Below are positions 1-8,271 of a DNA stretch of 12,748 bases, piece by piece. The position numbers were made by a program, and so were the translations under genes. Origin of the DNA: Chthoniobacterales bacterium (lineage in GTDB: Bacteria; Verrucomicrobiota; Verrucomicrobiia; Chthoniobacterales; UBA10450). Under the pieces are notes generated by a model. That model saw nothing but the letters and a program-made list of their open reading frames with translations. It was not told the DNA's origin and did no database searches. How positions within the stretch are numbered: the stretch's first letter is position 1; each line of letters starts with the position of its first letter. The stretch is taken from positions 1 through 12,748 of the forward strand of contig JACCZQ010000166.1 of the NCBI GenBank assembly GCA_013695905.1, written 5' to 3'.

Positions 1-147
1 ATTCGCGAGTTCGGCCAAGGTGCTGCGGCGGTGCTGCTGGAACGCGATTTCGGCGCGGGCGAGCCGCGTCTCGATTTCGGCGGAGGTAAGCGGCGCGAAC
101 TCGCGGAGCGTTTCACCGGTGGCGGGATTGACGGAGGCAATCGCCAT
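1..147 (-). CDS. Aldehyde dehydrogenase, succinate-semialdehyde type, N-terminus only (partial)
   Basis: Only the first 49 codons are in the window; the gene continues past the left edge. The reading frame is open from ATG at 147 and begins MAIASVNPATGETLREF, followed by a helical stretch rich in Ala, Glu and Arg. The N-P-A-T-G-E start is characteristic of NAD(P)-dependent aldehyde dehydrogenases, especially the succinate-semialdehyde (GabD/Sad) branch, which oxidise semialdehydes to acids. The catalytic Cys and Glu lie outside the window, so substrate and activity cannot be judged. The start is 7 nt after the stop of the transporter fusion gene, which suggests co-transcription. No clear Shine-Dalgarno site is visible. 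Family call is good; exact substrate is inference. Confidence 0.75.
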   Translation of the reverse strand, partial: MAIASVNPATGETLREFAPLTSAEIETRLARAEIAFQQHRRSTLAELAN

Positions 148-154
148 ACTGTTT

Positions 155-1606
155 CTATAGCCGCAGGCCTTTGGGAATCAAAAGCCGGTCGAGCAGATCG
201 AACGACCATTGCACCACCAGCGCGAGCACGGCGGCGGGAATCGCGCCCTGCAGAATCGTGGCGTGATCGTTCAGGTTGAGCCCGCTGATGATCGGTTCGC
301 CCAATCCGCCGGCACCAATGAGCGCGGCGAGAGTGGCGGTGCCGATGTTGATGACGGCGCTCGTCTTGATGCCGGCGAGAATGGTGCGGGAGGCGATCGG
401 CAGATAGATCTGGCGCAATTGGGCAGCGGCGGATAGGCCGAGCGCGATCGCGGATTCGCGGATCGGCGGCGCGATGTCCTGCAAGCCGGTGGCGGTGTTC
501 CGTACGATGGGGAGCAGGCCGTAAAGGAAGAGCGCGGCGATCGCAGTGCGGCCGCTGATGCCGAAGAACGGCAGCGGCACCAGCAGCGCCAGCAGGGCGA
601 GGGAGGGAATCGTCTGCACCACGCCGGTAATCGAAAGAATCGCATGCCCGAGGGCGCCGCCGCGGCTGGCGACGATGCCGAGCGGCACACCCACCACGAC
701 GGAGAGCAGCAGCGCAATCCCGGCGAGCTGCAGATGCCGCGCGGTCCAGCGGAGCAACTTGTGCGGGAGCGTTTCGCCGTGGCTTCCGCTGGTGTTGAAG
801 TACAGATCGGCCGCGCGGGCGTAGTCTTTGGTTCGCTCCGCTTCGGCGTTGAGGCGGATCATGCGCGGCTCGTCGAGCGTGCCGGCGAGTGATTGCAGCT
901 GCGTGATGGCCGGCCCGGGCAACGACAGCCGGTAGAGGAAGACGGCTTTGTATTGCGGGAAAAAGCGGAGGTCGTCTTCGAGTGCGACGAGGTCGTTCTC
1001 CGCGATTTTGGCATCGGTCGAATAGGCGTCCTTCACATCGACGGAACCGTTCCGCAGCGCCTCGTAGCCGATGCCGTGATCGATGCCGCGGACGCGCGGC
1101 GTGGCGAGGCCGTAGCGCTGCGCGAGAGGCGTCCAGCCATCGCGGCGGGCGATAAATTCATGGGTGAGACCGAACTGCAGCTGCTGGTGGGCGCGCAGGT
1201 CGCTGATCGTGCGGAGGCCGAGTCGTTCTGCAACCGAGCGACGCATCACGAGCGCATACGTGTTGTTAAAGCCGAGTTCCTCCGTGATTCCGACGCCGTG
1301 CTGCGCCAGCTCCTGGCGCATCGCTTCCAGTGAGAGCGGAGGTGACAGCTTCAGAATTTCCTCGGCGATGGTGCCGGTGTATTCCGGGTAAGCGCTGATC
1401 TGGCCGGTGCGGAGCGCCTCCCACAGGATGATGGTGCCGCCCATGCCCTGGCGGTGGGCAGCACGAATACCGGCGTTGCCTAACGAGCGCTGCGCGATCT
1501 CCGCGAGCACGTAGGATTCGGTGAATTTCTTCGAGCCGACGATAACCGGCTCCTGCGCGACGGCCGGGAGAATGCTCAGGAGGAGCAGCGCACCGACCGT
1601 CTTCAT
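155..1606 (-). CDS. Osmoprotectant/betaine-type ABC transporter, substrate-binding domain fused to permease
   Basis: This 483-residue protein joins two ABC transporter subunits. Residues 1-18 look like a signal peptide or signal anchor. Residues about 19-275 form an OpuCC/YehZ-type binding domain, with GSKKFTES at 24-31, YPEYTGT at 73-79 and a DAYSTD motif at 193-198. Residues about 285-483 form the permease, with hydrophobic segments near 293-315, 325-350, 353-372, 410-435 and 452-475, and the ATPase-contacting EAA-type loop near 388-405. The start overlaps the ATPase stop by 4 bp (ATGA), indicating translational coupling. The family imports glycine betaine, choline, carnitine and similar compounds; EgtU, the ergothioneine importer, is a relative. 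The usual fused form has the membrane domain first, so the order here is reversed. Linkage to egtB and egtD suggests ergothioneine or hercynine as cargo, which is inference. Confidence 0.88.
   Translation of the reverse strand: MKTVGALLLLSILPAVAQEPVIVGSKKFTESYVLAEIAQRSLGNAGIRAAHRQGMGGTIILWEALRTGQISAYPEYTGTIAEEILKLSPPLSLEAMRQELAQHGVGITEELGFNNTYALVMRRSVAERLGLRTISDLRAHQQLQFGLTHEFIARRDGWTPLAQRYGLATPRVRGIDHGIGYEALRNGSVDVKDAYSTDAKIAENDLVALEDDLRFFPQYKAVFLYRLSLPGPAITQLQSLAGTLDEPRMIRLNAEAERTKDYARAADLYFNTSGSHGETLPHKLLRWTARHLQLAGIALLLSVVVGVPLGIVASRGGALGHAILSITGVVQTIPSLALLALLVPLPFFGISGRTAIAALFLYGLLPIVRNTATGLQDIAPPIRESAIALGLSAAAQLRQIYLPIASRTILAGIKTSAVINIGTATLAALIGAGGLGEPIISGLNLNDHATILQGAIPAAVLALVVQWSFDLLDRLLIPKGLRL
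1478..1487 (-). repeat. GCCTAACGAG word, copy 1
   Basis: Exact 10-mer inside the transporter fusion gene. On the coding strand it reads CTCGTTAGGC and encodes Ser-Leu-Gly (TCG TTA GGC) at residues 41-43. Confidence 0.6.
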
Positions 1607-2346
1607 GTGAGAACAAGGCTGCGTTGCGCGCTGACGAAATCCGTCACGAACTCGCTGGTGGGCTTTTCGCGCAGATCGCGAATCGTTCCTTCCTGCACGA
1701 CGCGGCCTTCGTTCATCAGGACGATGCGATCGCCGAGGTAAGCGGCTTCGGCGAGATCGTGTGTGACGAGAATCACGGTCTGCTGCAGGCGGGTGAAGAT
1801 TTCGCGCAGATCCTTCTGCAAAGCCGCACGCACGAGCGGGTCGAGCGCGCCGAGTGGTTCATCGAGCAGCAGGAGCCGGGGCGAAAGCGCGAGCGCGCGC
1901 ATGAGGCTGACGCGTTGGCGTTGACCGCCGGAAAGTTCCACCGGAAACCGCGACAATGCGTCGGCGGGAAAGCGGGTGAGGGCGCAAAGCTCCTGCAGGC
2001 GGGCGTTTGATTCATCGGCGGGGCGGCCGAGATGCCGCGCCATTAGCATCACGTTGTCGCGCGCGGTGAGGTGCGGGAATAAACCGCCGTCCTGAATGAC
2101 GTAACCGATTTGCTGCCGCCGCTCGGCGATGTTGGCGGAAGTGATCGGTTCGTCATCGAAATCGACGGTGCCGCGATCCGGCTCCAGCAGGCGGATGATC
2201 AGGCGGAGAAGCGTGGATTTACCGCAGCCGCTCGGGCCGATGAGCACTGTGGTCTTGCCGCGCTCGACCGCGAGATCGAGCGGGTGCAGAGCTGTAGCTG
2301 CTCCGAAAGTTTTGCTGACGCCGCGGAGTTTAACCAGCGCTTCCAC
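1603..2346 (-). CDS. ABC transporter ATPase, OpuCA/EgtV-like
   Basis: This 247-residue cytoplasmic ATPase powers the adjacent binding-protein/permease fusion. It has Walker A GPSGCGKST (37-45), the Q-loop glutamine at 85, the signature LSGGQRQRV (138-146), Walker B LLLLDEP (158-164) and the H-loop histidine at 196 in THD. All catalytic elements are intact. OpuCA-type ATPases often carry C-terminal CBS domains for ionic-strength sensing; this one ends about ten residues after the ATPase core and has none, which argues against classical osmotic gating. The start is GTG, 6 nt after the egtD stop, and the end overlaps the next gene by 4 bp, so it sits inside a polycistronic unit with egtB and egtD upstream. 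Confidence 0.92.
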   Translation of the reverse strand: MEALVKLRGVSKTFGAATALHPLDLAVERGKTTVLIGPSGCGKSTLLRLIIRLLEPDRGTVDFDDEPITSANIAERRQQIGYVIQDGGLFPHLTARDNVMLMARHLGRPADESNARLQELCALTRFPADALSRFPVELSGGQRQRVSLMRALALSPRLLLLDEPLGALDPLVRAALQKDLREIFTRLQQTVILVTHDLAEAAYLGDRIVLMNEGRVVQEGTIRDLREKPTSEFVTDFVSAQRSLVLT

Positions 2347-2352
2347 AGGCGC

Positions 2353-3323
2353 CTATTCTGGCACGGTGAAATGGAAGACGGCAAACCACTGCTGCGGGTC
2401 GGTCCAGGTGCGGGAGAGCTGGAAGCCGGCTGATTCGGCGAGTGCAGTGAAGCCGGCGACGGTGTGTTTGTAGGAGAATTCGGTGATGATTTTCTCGCCG
2501 GCGGCGAACTCGAAGGCGTGGCCGCCGAGGTGTATCGTCTGTGCCCGCTCGCTGATCAGGTGCATCTCGATGCGGCTTTCGATTTCGTTGTAGATGGCGC
2601 GGTGTTGCCACTGCTCGAGAGCGAAATCGGCACCGAGTTCGCGATTTGCCCTAACGAGTAGATTCAGATTAAACGCGGCGGTGACTCCGGCGCTGTCGTT
2701 ATAGGCTGCTTCGAGAATTTCCCGTGGCTTTTGCAGATCGACGCCAATCAACAATCCGCCGCTCGGCGCGCAAAGACGACAAACGCGCTGCAGAAAGCCG
2801 CGCGCGGTGGCGGGCTCGAGGTTGCCAATGGTGGAGCCGGGGAAGTAAACCGCCACGTGCGCCGGCTGTCGCGCGGGCGTGGGCAGGCGCATCGACTGCA
2901 TGTAGTCAGCGCAGACGGGCAGGATCTCGAGATGCGGCATGGCGATCGCAAGTTCCTCCGCAGACTGCACCAGCCGCTGCTTCGAGATATCGACCGGGAC
3001 GTAAGCGACAGGCTCTTCGAGACACTCGAGCAGCATCCGCGTTTTGATGCCGGCGCCGGTGCCGAACCCCACCAGCTCCGCGCCGGTGCCGATCGATTGC
3101 GCCATCGCGGCGATGTTCTGCTGGAGAATCTCAGTCTCAGTGCGGGTGACGTAATACTCCGGCAGCGCGCAGATCTCCTGGAACAATTCGGAGCCGCGTT
3201 CGTCGTAGAAGAACTTCGACGGGAGCGTGCGCGGATCGCTGGAGAGGCCGGCGATTGCCTCCGCGAGAAAATCAGAAGCGGCTGGTTCGAGATCCAGCAG
3301 CTGCAGCTCAGCCGGGGCGGGTG

Positions 3324-3327
<4 letters not shown>
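2353..3327 (-). CDS. egtD: L-histidine N(alpha)-methyltransferase (EgtD)
   Basis: EgtD transfers three methyl groups from S-adenosylmethionine to histidine, giving hercynine, the first step of ergothioneine synthesis. The 324-residue product has the family's usual length. Visible motifs are PSKFFYDERGSELFQ (36-50), EYYVTRTETEIL (57-68), a SAM-binding glycine-rich loop near 87-96, PVDIS (111-115), FPGSTIGNLEP (162-172), YNDSAGVTAAFNLNLL (209-224) and IEMHL (253-257). The frame is open further upstream to 3540, but that extension is arginine/proline-rich, lies inside egtB and resembles nothing in EgtD. ATG at 3327 overlaps the egtB stop by 4 bp (ATGA), so this start is preferred. In motif I many homologues have an acidic residue where Gly87 sits here. 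Confidence 0.95.
2650..2658 (-). repeat. CCTAACGAG word, copy 2 (9 of 10)
   Basis: Nine-base match inside egtD, in a different reading frame from the other copies (CTC GTT AGG, Leu-Val-Arg). This frame difference shows that the word is not explained by one favoured peptide. Confidence 0.45.
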
Positions 3328-4631
<1,304 letters not shown>

Positions 4632-4635
4632 GGTT

Positions 4636-5028
4636 TTAGCCTTCCTGCTGCTGGTCTTCTTTTGCCGCCTCGACCATCTGGTCATGCGCGGCTTCTTCGG
4701 CCCCATCGGTGACGAGGCGGGCGCCGAGGCCTTCTTCGTCCTCATCGAGCCCGGCGCGCGGGGCGCGGTGGCCGCTTTCACCGGGCACTTCGTCGCGCTC
4801 GCTCAGCGCGTCGATGGTCTCGTCGGCGTCGTCGGGCGCGGTGTTTTGTTGACCGAGCAGCTCCTGGCGCGCCTGCTCCCAATCGGCCTCGGTGAACTCA
4901 TCGGGATCGCGCTCGTTGATGGTGGCGATCTCCCGCGCGCGCTTTTCGACCAGCTCCGGGGTGGGGGCGCCCAGGCCATTTCCGTGCACTGAAATTTTGC
5001 CGAAACCGGGCTGCGAGTTCTCGTTCAT
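4636..5028 (-). CDS. Small acidic hypothetical protein heading the ergothioneine operon
   Basis: I do not recognise this 130-residue protein. It starts MNENSQPGFGKISVHGNGLG. Residues 24-60 form a compact helical region containing ELVEKRAREIA, then ADWEQARQELLG, with a spacing loosely like DUF2934-type small domains. The last 60 residues are strongly acidic (many Asp/Glu) and look disordered. There is no signal peptide or membrane segment. The ORF is believed because the EgtB family length requires egtB to start just after it, its charged composition is protein-like, and a purine-rich AGAAGG lies just before ATG 5028, though unusually close. Its stop is 4 nt before the egtB start, so it is probably the first gene of the operon. 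The function is unknown. Confidence 0.7.
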   Translation of the reverse strand: MNENSQPGFGKISVHGNGLGAPTPELVEKRAREIATINERDPDEFTEADWEQARQELLGQQNTAPDDADETIDALSERDEVPGESGHRAPRAGLDEDEEGLGARLVTDGAEEAAHDQMVEAAKEDQQQEG

Positions 5029-5113
5029 ACCTTCTAATACGAAGCGCAGACGCCGAGTGTGCGCATGACGCGGGGTGCAATTACACTGCGGCGATGGAAA
5101 ACAGAACCACGGG

Positions 5114-5974
5114 ATGAAGACGCTGGAGTGGCGCGGGCGAAAGATCGCCTACGAGGAATATGGCGTCCCCAACGGGGAGCCGGTTCTGTTTTGCCACGGC
5201 TGGCCGAGCTCGCGGACGATGGCGCGGCTGACGGAGGCGGCGGCGCGCGACCTGGGGGTGCGGATCGTTTCGCCGGATCGGCCGGGGAATTGTGCGTCGG
5301 AATTTTGCGCGGGCCGGACGCTGCTGGACTGGCCAGAGGTGGTAGCGCGCCTGGGCGAGCAGCTCGGCGTGGCGCGGTGGCGGGTGCTCGGGATTTCCGG
5401 TGGGGCGCCGTATGCGTTTGCCACGGCGTGGGCGCAGCCGGCGCAGACGCGCGCAGTGGCAGTGGTGAGCGGCGCGCCGCCGATCGCCGACCTGGAAGAT
5501 CACGACGAGCTGCTGACGCTATACCGGTGGATGCTGGCGCTGCACGCGCGCCGGCCGCAGTTGCTGCGCAAGCTTTTCCATGTGGCGCGGCCGTTCGTGC
5601 GGATGCGTTCCCCGGTGCGGCTGCGGCCGCTCCTGCTGCGTTTGCTCCAGCCGTGTGATGCTGACGTGCTGCGCGACTCGCAAGCTTTCGAAGCGTGTTT
5701 CGAAAGTGCCCGCCAGGCGTGGCGCGGATCGGTTGAAGGAGTGATCGCCGATGCGGAGATTTACGCGCGGCCGTGGGGTTTCCGATTGGAAGAAATCCGG
5801 GTGCCGGTGCGGCTGTGGCACGGGACGAAGGATCGGACATTTTCCTATCGTTTATCGGAGCGGCTTAGCACACGGCTGCCGAACTGCACGCTCCAGCTGG
5901 TGGAGAACGCGGGGCATTACTCACTGCCGATCCGGAACATGCACGAGATTCTCGCAGATCTGCTGGCGGCGTAG
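5114..5974 (+). CDS. Alpha/beta hydrolase
   Basis: This is a 286-residue alpha/beta-hydrolase-fold protein, cytoplasmic (no signal peptide). The expected elements are in order: oxyanion-hole HGW at 28-30, the nucleophile elbow GISGG with Ser95, a helical cap region about 125-215, the acid Asp240 in HGTKD and the catalytic His268 in NAGHYS. The DRPG motif at 55-58 is common in this superfamily. All three catalytic residues are present, so it should be active as an esterase or similar enzyme; the substrate cannot be inferred. ATG 5114 is chosen because the protein then begins directly at the first beta strand. A GTG at 5075 would add 13 residues with no family resemblance. It is divergent from the ergothioneine operon, sharing the 85-bp region 5029-5113. 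A 12-bp palindrome follows the stop. Confidence 0.85.
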   Translation: MKTLEWRGRKIAYEEYGVPNGEPVLFCHGWPSSRTMARLTEAAARDLGVRIVSPDRPGNCASEFCAGRTLLDWPEVVARLGEQLGVARWRVLGISGGAPYAFATAWAQPAQTRAVAVVSGAPPIADLEDHDELLTLYRWMLALHARRPQLLRKLFHVARPFVRMRSPVRLRPLLLRLLQPCDADVLRDSQAFEACFESARQAWRGSVEGVIADAEIYARPWGFRLEEIRVPVRLWHGTKDRTFSYRLSERLSTRLPNCTLQLVENAGHYSLPIRNMHEILADLLAA

Positions 5975-5976
5975 CG

Positions 5977-5988
5977 GCTCGATCGAGC
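5977..5988. repeat. 12-bp perfect palindrome after hydrolase gene
   Basis: GCTCGATCGAGC lies 3 nt after the hydrolase stop. It is self-complementary with no loop and no following T run, so it is not a convincing terminator. It could be an operator or chance in GC-rich DNA. Confidence 0.35.
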
Positions 5989-6054
5989 AGGTGGCGGGTT
6001 GCGGCACCTCAAATATCCTGTGCGGAAGGCGCGCGCGACCGCTACATACAACGC

Positions 6055-7119
6055 GTGGAAGATTTCACCGCAGGCGTCACTTCAGCGCAGCCGACGAGAC
6101 GGCAGTCGAGCCTCGGGCCGGAATGGGATCAGCGCATTCGCGAGTTGGTCGCCGACTGGGGCGCCGAGAAATCGCCGGAGCTGGTCGAGGAGATGATCGG
6201 CACCGTCCTCAAAATGTCCCGGGACAAAATGGGCACCGGCGATCTGAAGCTGATGAACCGGTCGCTGAAAGAGATGCGCTACGCGGCGAAGGTGTTCGCC
6301 GGTTACCGGCAATACCGGAAGGTGTGTGTCTTCGGATCGGCGCGGACTTTGCCGACGGCGCCGGAGTTCAGCGTGGCGGAGGAATTCGCGCGGGCGATGG
6401 TGGCGCAGGATTATATGGTGATCACCGGCGGCGGCGACGGGATCATGGGAGCGGCGCAGCGCGGAGCGGGCCGGGAGCGGAGTTTTGGCCTGAACATCCG
6501 GCTGCCGTTCGAGCAGCGGGCGAACGAGACGATCCACGGGGACTCGAAGCTGATTAACTTCAATTACTTCTTCACGCGGAAATTGAATTTTGTGAAGGAG
6601 ACGCACGCGCTGGCGCTCTTCCCCGGCGGGTTCGGGACGATGGATGAAGGGTTCGAGGCGCTCACGCTGATGCAGACCGGGAAGGCGCGCATCATCCCGG
6701 TGGTGCTGGTGGACGGGCCGAACGGCACTTACTGGGAGACGTGGATGAAATTCATCACGGAGGAGCTGTTCAACTACGGGTTCATCGGCGGGGAAGATTT
6801 CCACCTCTTCAAGATCGTGCACGATGTGGGGGAGGCGGTGCAGGAGATCACGCACTTCTACAGCGTGTATCAATCATCCCGCTGGGTCGGGGAGCAGCTG
6901 GTCATCCGGCTGACCCGCCGGCTGCCGGAGGCGAGCGTGGTGGCGTTGAATGAGAAATTTTCGGACATCGTGCGCGAGGGGGAAATCGTCCAGGGCACGG
7001 CGCTGCGGCAGGAGAAGAATGAGCCGGAGATCTGGGATCTGCCGCGGCTGATTCTGTCGCCGCACCGGCGGAGTTTTGGGCGTTTCCGGCAGTTGATCGA
7101 TATGATCAACCAGGGCTGA
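6055..7119 (+). CDS. LOG-family (lysine decarboxylase-like) Rossmann protein, long form
   Basis: The 354-residue product carries the LOG core: FGSAR at 93-97, TGGGDGIMGA at 124-133, the FFTRK motif at 172-176 and PGGFGTMDE at 190-198. Family members release the base from nucleoside 5'-monophosphates (cytokinin activation in plants; nucleotide turnover by PpnN in bacteria). The older label lysine decarboxylase is misleading. Standard LOG proteins are about 180-200 residues; this one has roughly 90 extra helical residues before the core and about 75 after it. The start is taken as GTG 6055; there is no Shine-Dalgarno site, and a TACATA hexamer ends 6 nt upstream. Its stop is only 5 nt from the end of the convergent acyl carrier protein gene. 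The family is certain; the substrate is not. Confidence 0.88.
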   Translation: MEDFTAGVTSAQPTRRQSSLGPEWDQRIRELVADWGAEKSPELVEEMIGTVLKMSRDKMGTGDLKLMNRSLKEMRYAAKVFAGYRQYRKVCVFGSARTLPTAPEFSVAEEFARAMVAQDYMVITGGGDGIMGAAQRGAGRERSFGLNIRLPFEQRANETIHGDSKLINFNYFFTRKLNFVKETHALALFPGGFGTMDEGFEALTLMQTGKARIIPVVLVDGPNGTYWETWMKFITEELFNYGFIGGEDFHLFKIVHDVGEAVQEITHFYSVYQSSRWVGEQLVIRLTRRLPEASVVALNEKFSDIVREGEIVQGTALRQEKNEPEIWDLPRLILSPHRRSFGRFRQLIDMINQG

Positions 7120-7124
7120 CCGCC

Positions 7125-7403
7125 TCAGGCCGCGCCGGCTGCTTCGGACTGCTTCTCCACGATGTAATCGTGAATAGTGTTCACGCTGCGCAGAGCAGTC
7201 GCTGCTACTTCGGAGTTCGGCACACCGACGCCGAAGGTTTTCTCCATGCTGACGACGAGCTCCAGCGCATCGATGGAATCAAGGCCGAGGCCACCAGGGC
7301 CGAAGAGCGGCATATCGTCCGTGATCTGATCCGCCGTGGTCTGCAGCATCAGGTTCTTCACGAGCATCTCTTTGATGCGGGTGCGGAGATTTTGGTCAGA
7401 CAT
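7125..7403 (-). CDS. Acyl carrier protein
   Basis: This 92-residue acidic helical protein carries an acyl chain on a phosphopantetheine arm. The attachment site is Ser43 in GLGLDSIDALELV (38-50), followed by the helix III region ending VNTIHDYIVEK. The GLGLDSIDALE form with an upstream MPLFGPGG differs from the AcpP consensus (GADSLDTVE) and resembles the ACPs of aryl-polyene and other specialised fatty-acid or polyketide pathways. No ketosynthase, acyltransferase or phosphopantetheinyl transferase gene is in the window, so the partner pathway is unknown. It lies 66 nt downstream of tatA on the same strand, and TTGACG around 7436-7441 could be part of its own promoter. The calls as an ACP and for Ser43 are secure. 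Confidence 0.9.
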   Translation of the reverse strand: MSDQNLRTRIKEMLVKNLMLQTTADQITDDMPLFGPGGLGLDSIDALELVVSMEKTFGVGVPNSEVAATALRSVNTIHDYIVEKQSEAAGAA

Positions 7404-7467
7404 GAGGGCGCGAAGCTTCCGCGAAGGCGGGGCGGCGTCAACCTTATGACGCGGGAGATGGGCAGAC

Positions 7468-7481
7468 GATCAGGCCTGATC
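7468..7481. repeat. 14-bp perfect palindrome at the tatA 3' end
   Basis: GATCAGGCCTGATC spans the last codons and stop of tatA. It has no spacer for a loop, so it is not a standard terminator. It could be a dyad operator for the ACP gene 65 nt downstream, or chance. Confidence 0.35.
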
Positions 7482-7781
7482 CGCTTTGGCAGCGGCGGCG
7501 CTGCGGCCGGCTTCGGCGTGACGATCCTCACGCCGTGCGGCGTCGTCCAGGCGCGGGACAGCAGAGGGTGCGGGGCGCACGTCGGTTTTGGCAACGTCGG
7601 TGTCGCCGGCGGAGTGCAGCTCGTCGCTGAACTCATCTTTCGCTTTCTGGAATTCGCGAATCGCCTGGCCCATGCCGCGAGCGAGTTCGGGAAGTTTCCG
7701 CGCGCCGAAGAGGACGAGGATAATCAAAAGAATGAGGATCAGTTCCTGACCACCCACGTTCATGAAGCCGAGAAATATCAT
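7470..7781 (-). CDS. tatA: Sec-independent protein translocase subunit TatA
   Basis: TatA forms the membrane channel or weakening element through which the Tat system exports folded proteins. From ATG 7781 the product is 103 residues: a short N-terminus, one hydrophobic helix (ELILILLIILVLF, about 13-25), the hinge FGARKLPEL (25-33), an amphipathic helix through about residue 50, and a charged, Ala-rich tail. This layout is diagnostic of TatA/TatE; the tail is shorter than in TatB. An upstream in-frame extension to 7826 adds an unlikely leader. A second ATG at 7763 gives a 97-residue protein starting MNVGGQEL and is about equally plausible. Neither start has a Shine-Dalgarno site. A TATGAT hexamer overlaps the first ATG. 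tatC is not in the window. Confidence 0.9.
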   Translation of the reverse strand: MIFLGFMNVGGQELILILLIILVLFGARKLPELARGMGQAIREFQKAKDEFSDELHSAGDTDVAKTDVRPAPSAVPRLDDAARREDRHAEAGRSAAAAKADQA

Positions 7782-7832
7782 ACGCTTAAGACAAGATGAG
7801 GCTGTACGGGGGGAGTTGCAAGGCAATTCACT

Positions 7833-7861
7833 GAGGTGGCAATGACGGGAGCATTGCCCTC
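7833..7861 (-). terminator. Candidate hairpin after the exported-protein gene
   Basis: GGCAATG (7838-7844) and CATTGCC (7852-7858) form a perfect 7-bp stem with a 7-nt loop, extendable by GAG/CTC past a 2-nt bulge. It starts about 5 nt after the stop of the 7866-8261 gene. No T run follows, so it may be a transcript-end stabiliser or a weak terminator. Confidence 0.4.
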
Positions 7862-7865
7862 CAGG

Positions 7866-8261
7866 TCAGCGCATGCCGGTGTCGCAATCCCACTCCACCT
7901 TTGTCCATTTGCCGGCACGCACCTCGAACGAGAAGGGGCCGCAGCTTCCGATCCGCCGCGGCGCCTCCTGGCGGGTGACGCGATATTTGCCCGGCGGGAG
8001 CGTGACGCGAAAGCGCCCCTGCTCATCGGTTTCAAATGTGGCGACGGTGCGGTCTTCCTGCTGCACGAGGAACGCGGCGCGGGCGAGTGGCCGGGAGGAG
8101 GAGACGCCTTCTCGAACCGGGCCGCCGTGTGTCGGACCAATGGTGAGCACCCCCTCGACGCCCGTGCCGGAAGCGGGGGTGGGAGAGTTCTCCGTGGCAG
8201 CCATGCAGATGACGAGCGACAGCAACAGAGGGATCAGCGGAAGCGTCTGCCGGTGACTCAT
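7866..8261 (-). CDS. Small exported protein with a predicted beta-sandwich (carboxypeptidase-regulatory-like) domain
   Basis: This is a 131-residue protein. Residues 1-22 are a signal peptide (hydrophobic core LPLIPLLLSLVICMA, probable cleavage after MAA). The mature part has RPLARAAFLVQ, then FETDEQGRFRVTLPPGKYRV near 77-96, a pattern typical of prealbumin-like or carboxypeptidase-regulatory-like domains (strand, G-x-F, turn, PPG-Y). Two cysteines (near residues 106 and 126) could form a disulfide. The cysteine in the signal is preceded by Ile, so it is not a good lipobox. It begins 10 nt after the glnA stop, so it may be co-transcribed with glnA, though no functional link to nitrogen metabolism is apparent. 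The fold is inferred from pattern only. Confidence 0.68.
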   Translation of the reverse strand: MSHRQTLPLIPLLLSLVICMAATENSPTPASGTGVEGVLTIGPTHGGPVREGVSSSRPLARAAFLVQQEDRTVATFETDEQGRFRVTLPPGKYRVTRQEAPRRIGSCGPFSFEVRAGKWTKVEWDCDTGMR

Positions 8262-8271
8262 GGGCGCGGCG

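Noticed and set aside
5034..5840. 268-residue minus-strand open frame opposite the hydrolase gene
   Set aside because: It is Ala/Pro/Arg/Ser-rich without domain-like pattern, and lies opposite a gene with an intact catalytic triad. It is an antisense shadow of GC-rich coding sequence.
5989..6009. AGGTG/CACCT hairpin between the hydrolase and LOG genes
   Set aside because: It has only a 5-bp stem with an 11-nt loop and no T run, which is within chance for this base composition.
6082..6873. 263-residue minus-strand open frame opposite the LOG gene
   Set aside because: It is Arg/His-rich with no recognisable motif, while the plus strand encodes a complete LOG core.
8199..8261. Lipoprotein signal in the small exported protein
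   Set aside because: The cysteine follows Leu-Val-Ile; position -1 should be Gly, Ala or Ser, so a normal signal peptide is more likely.
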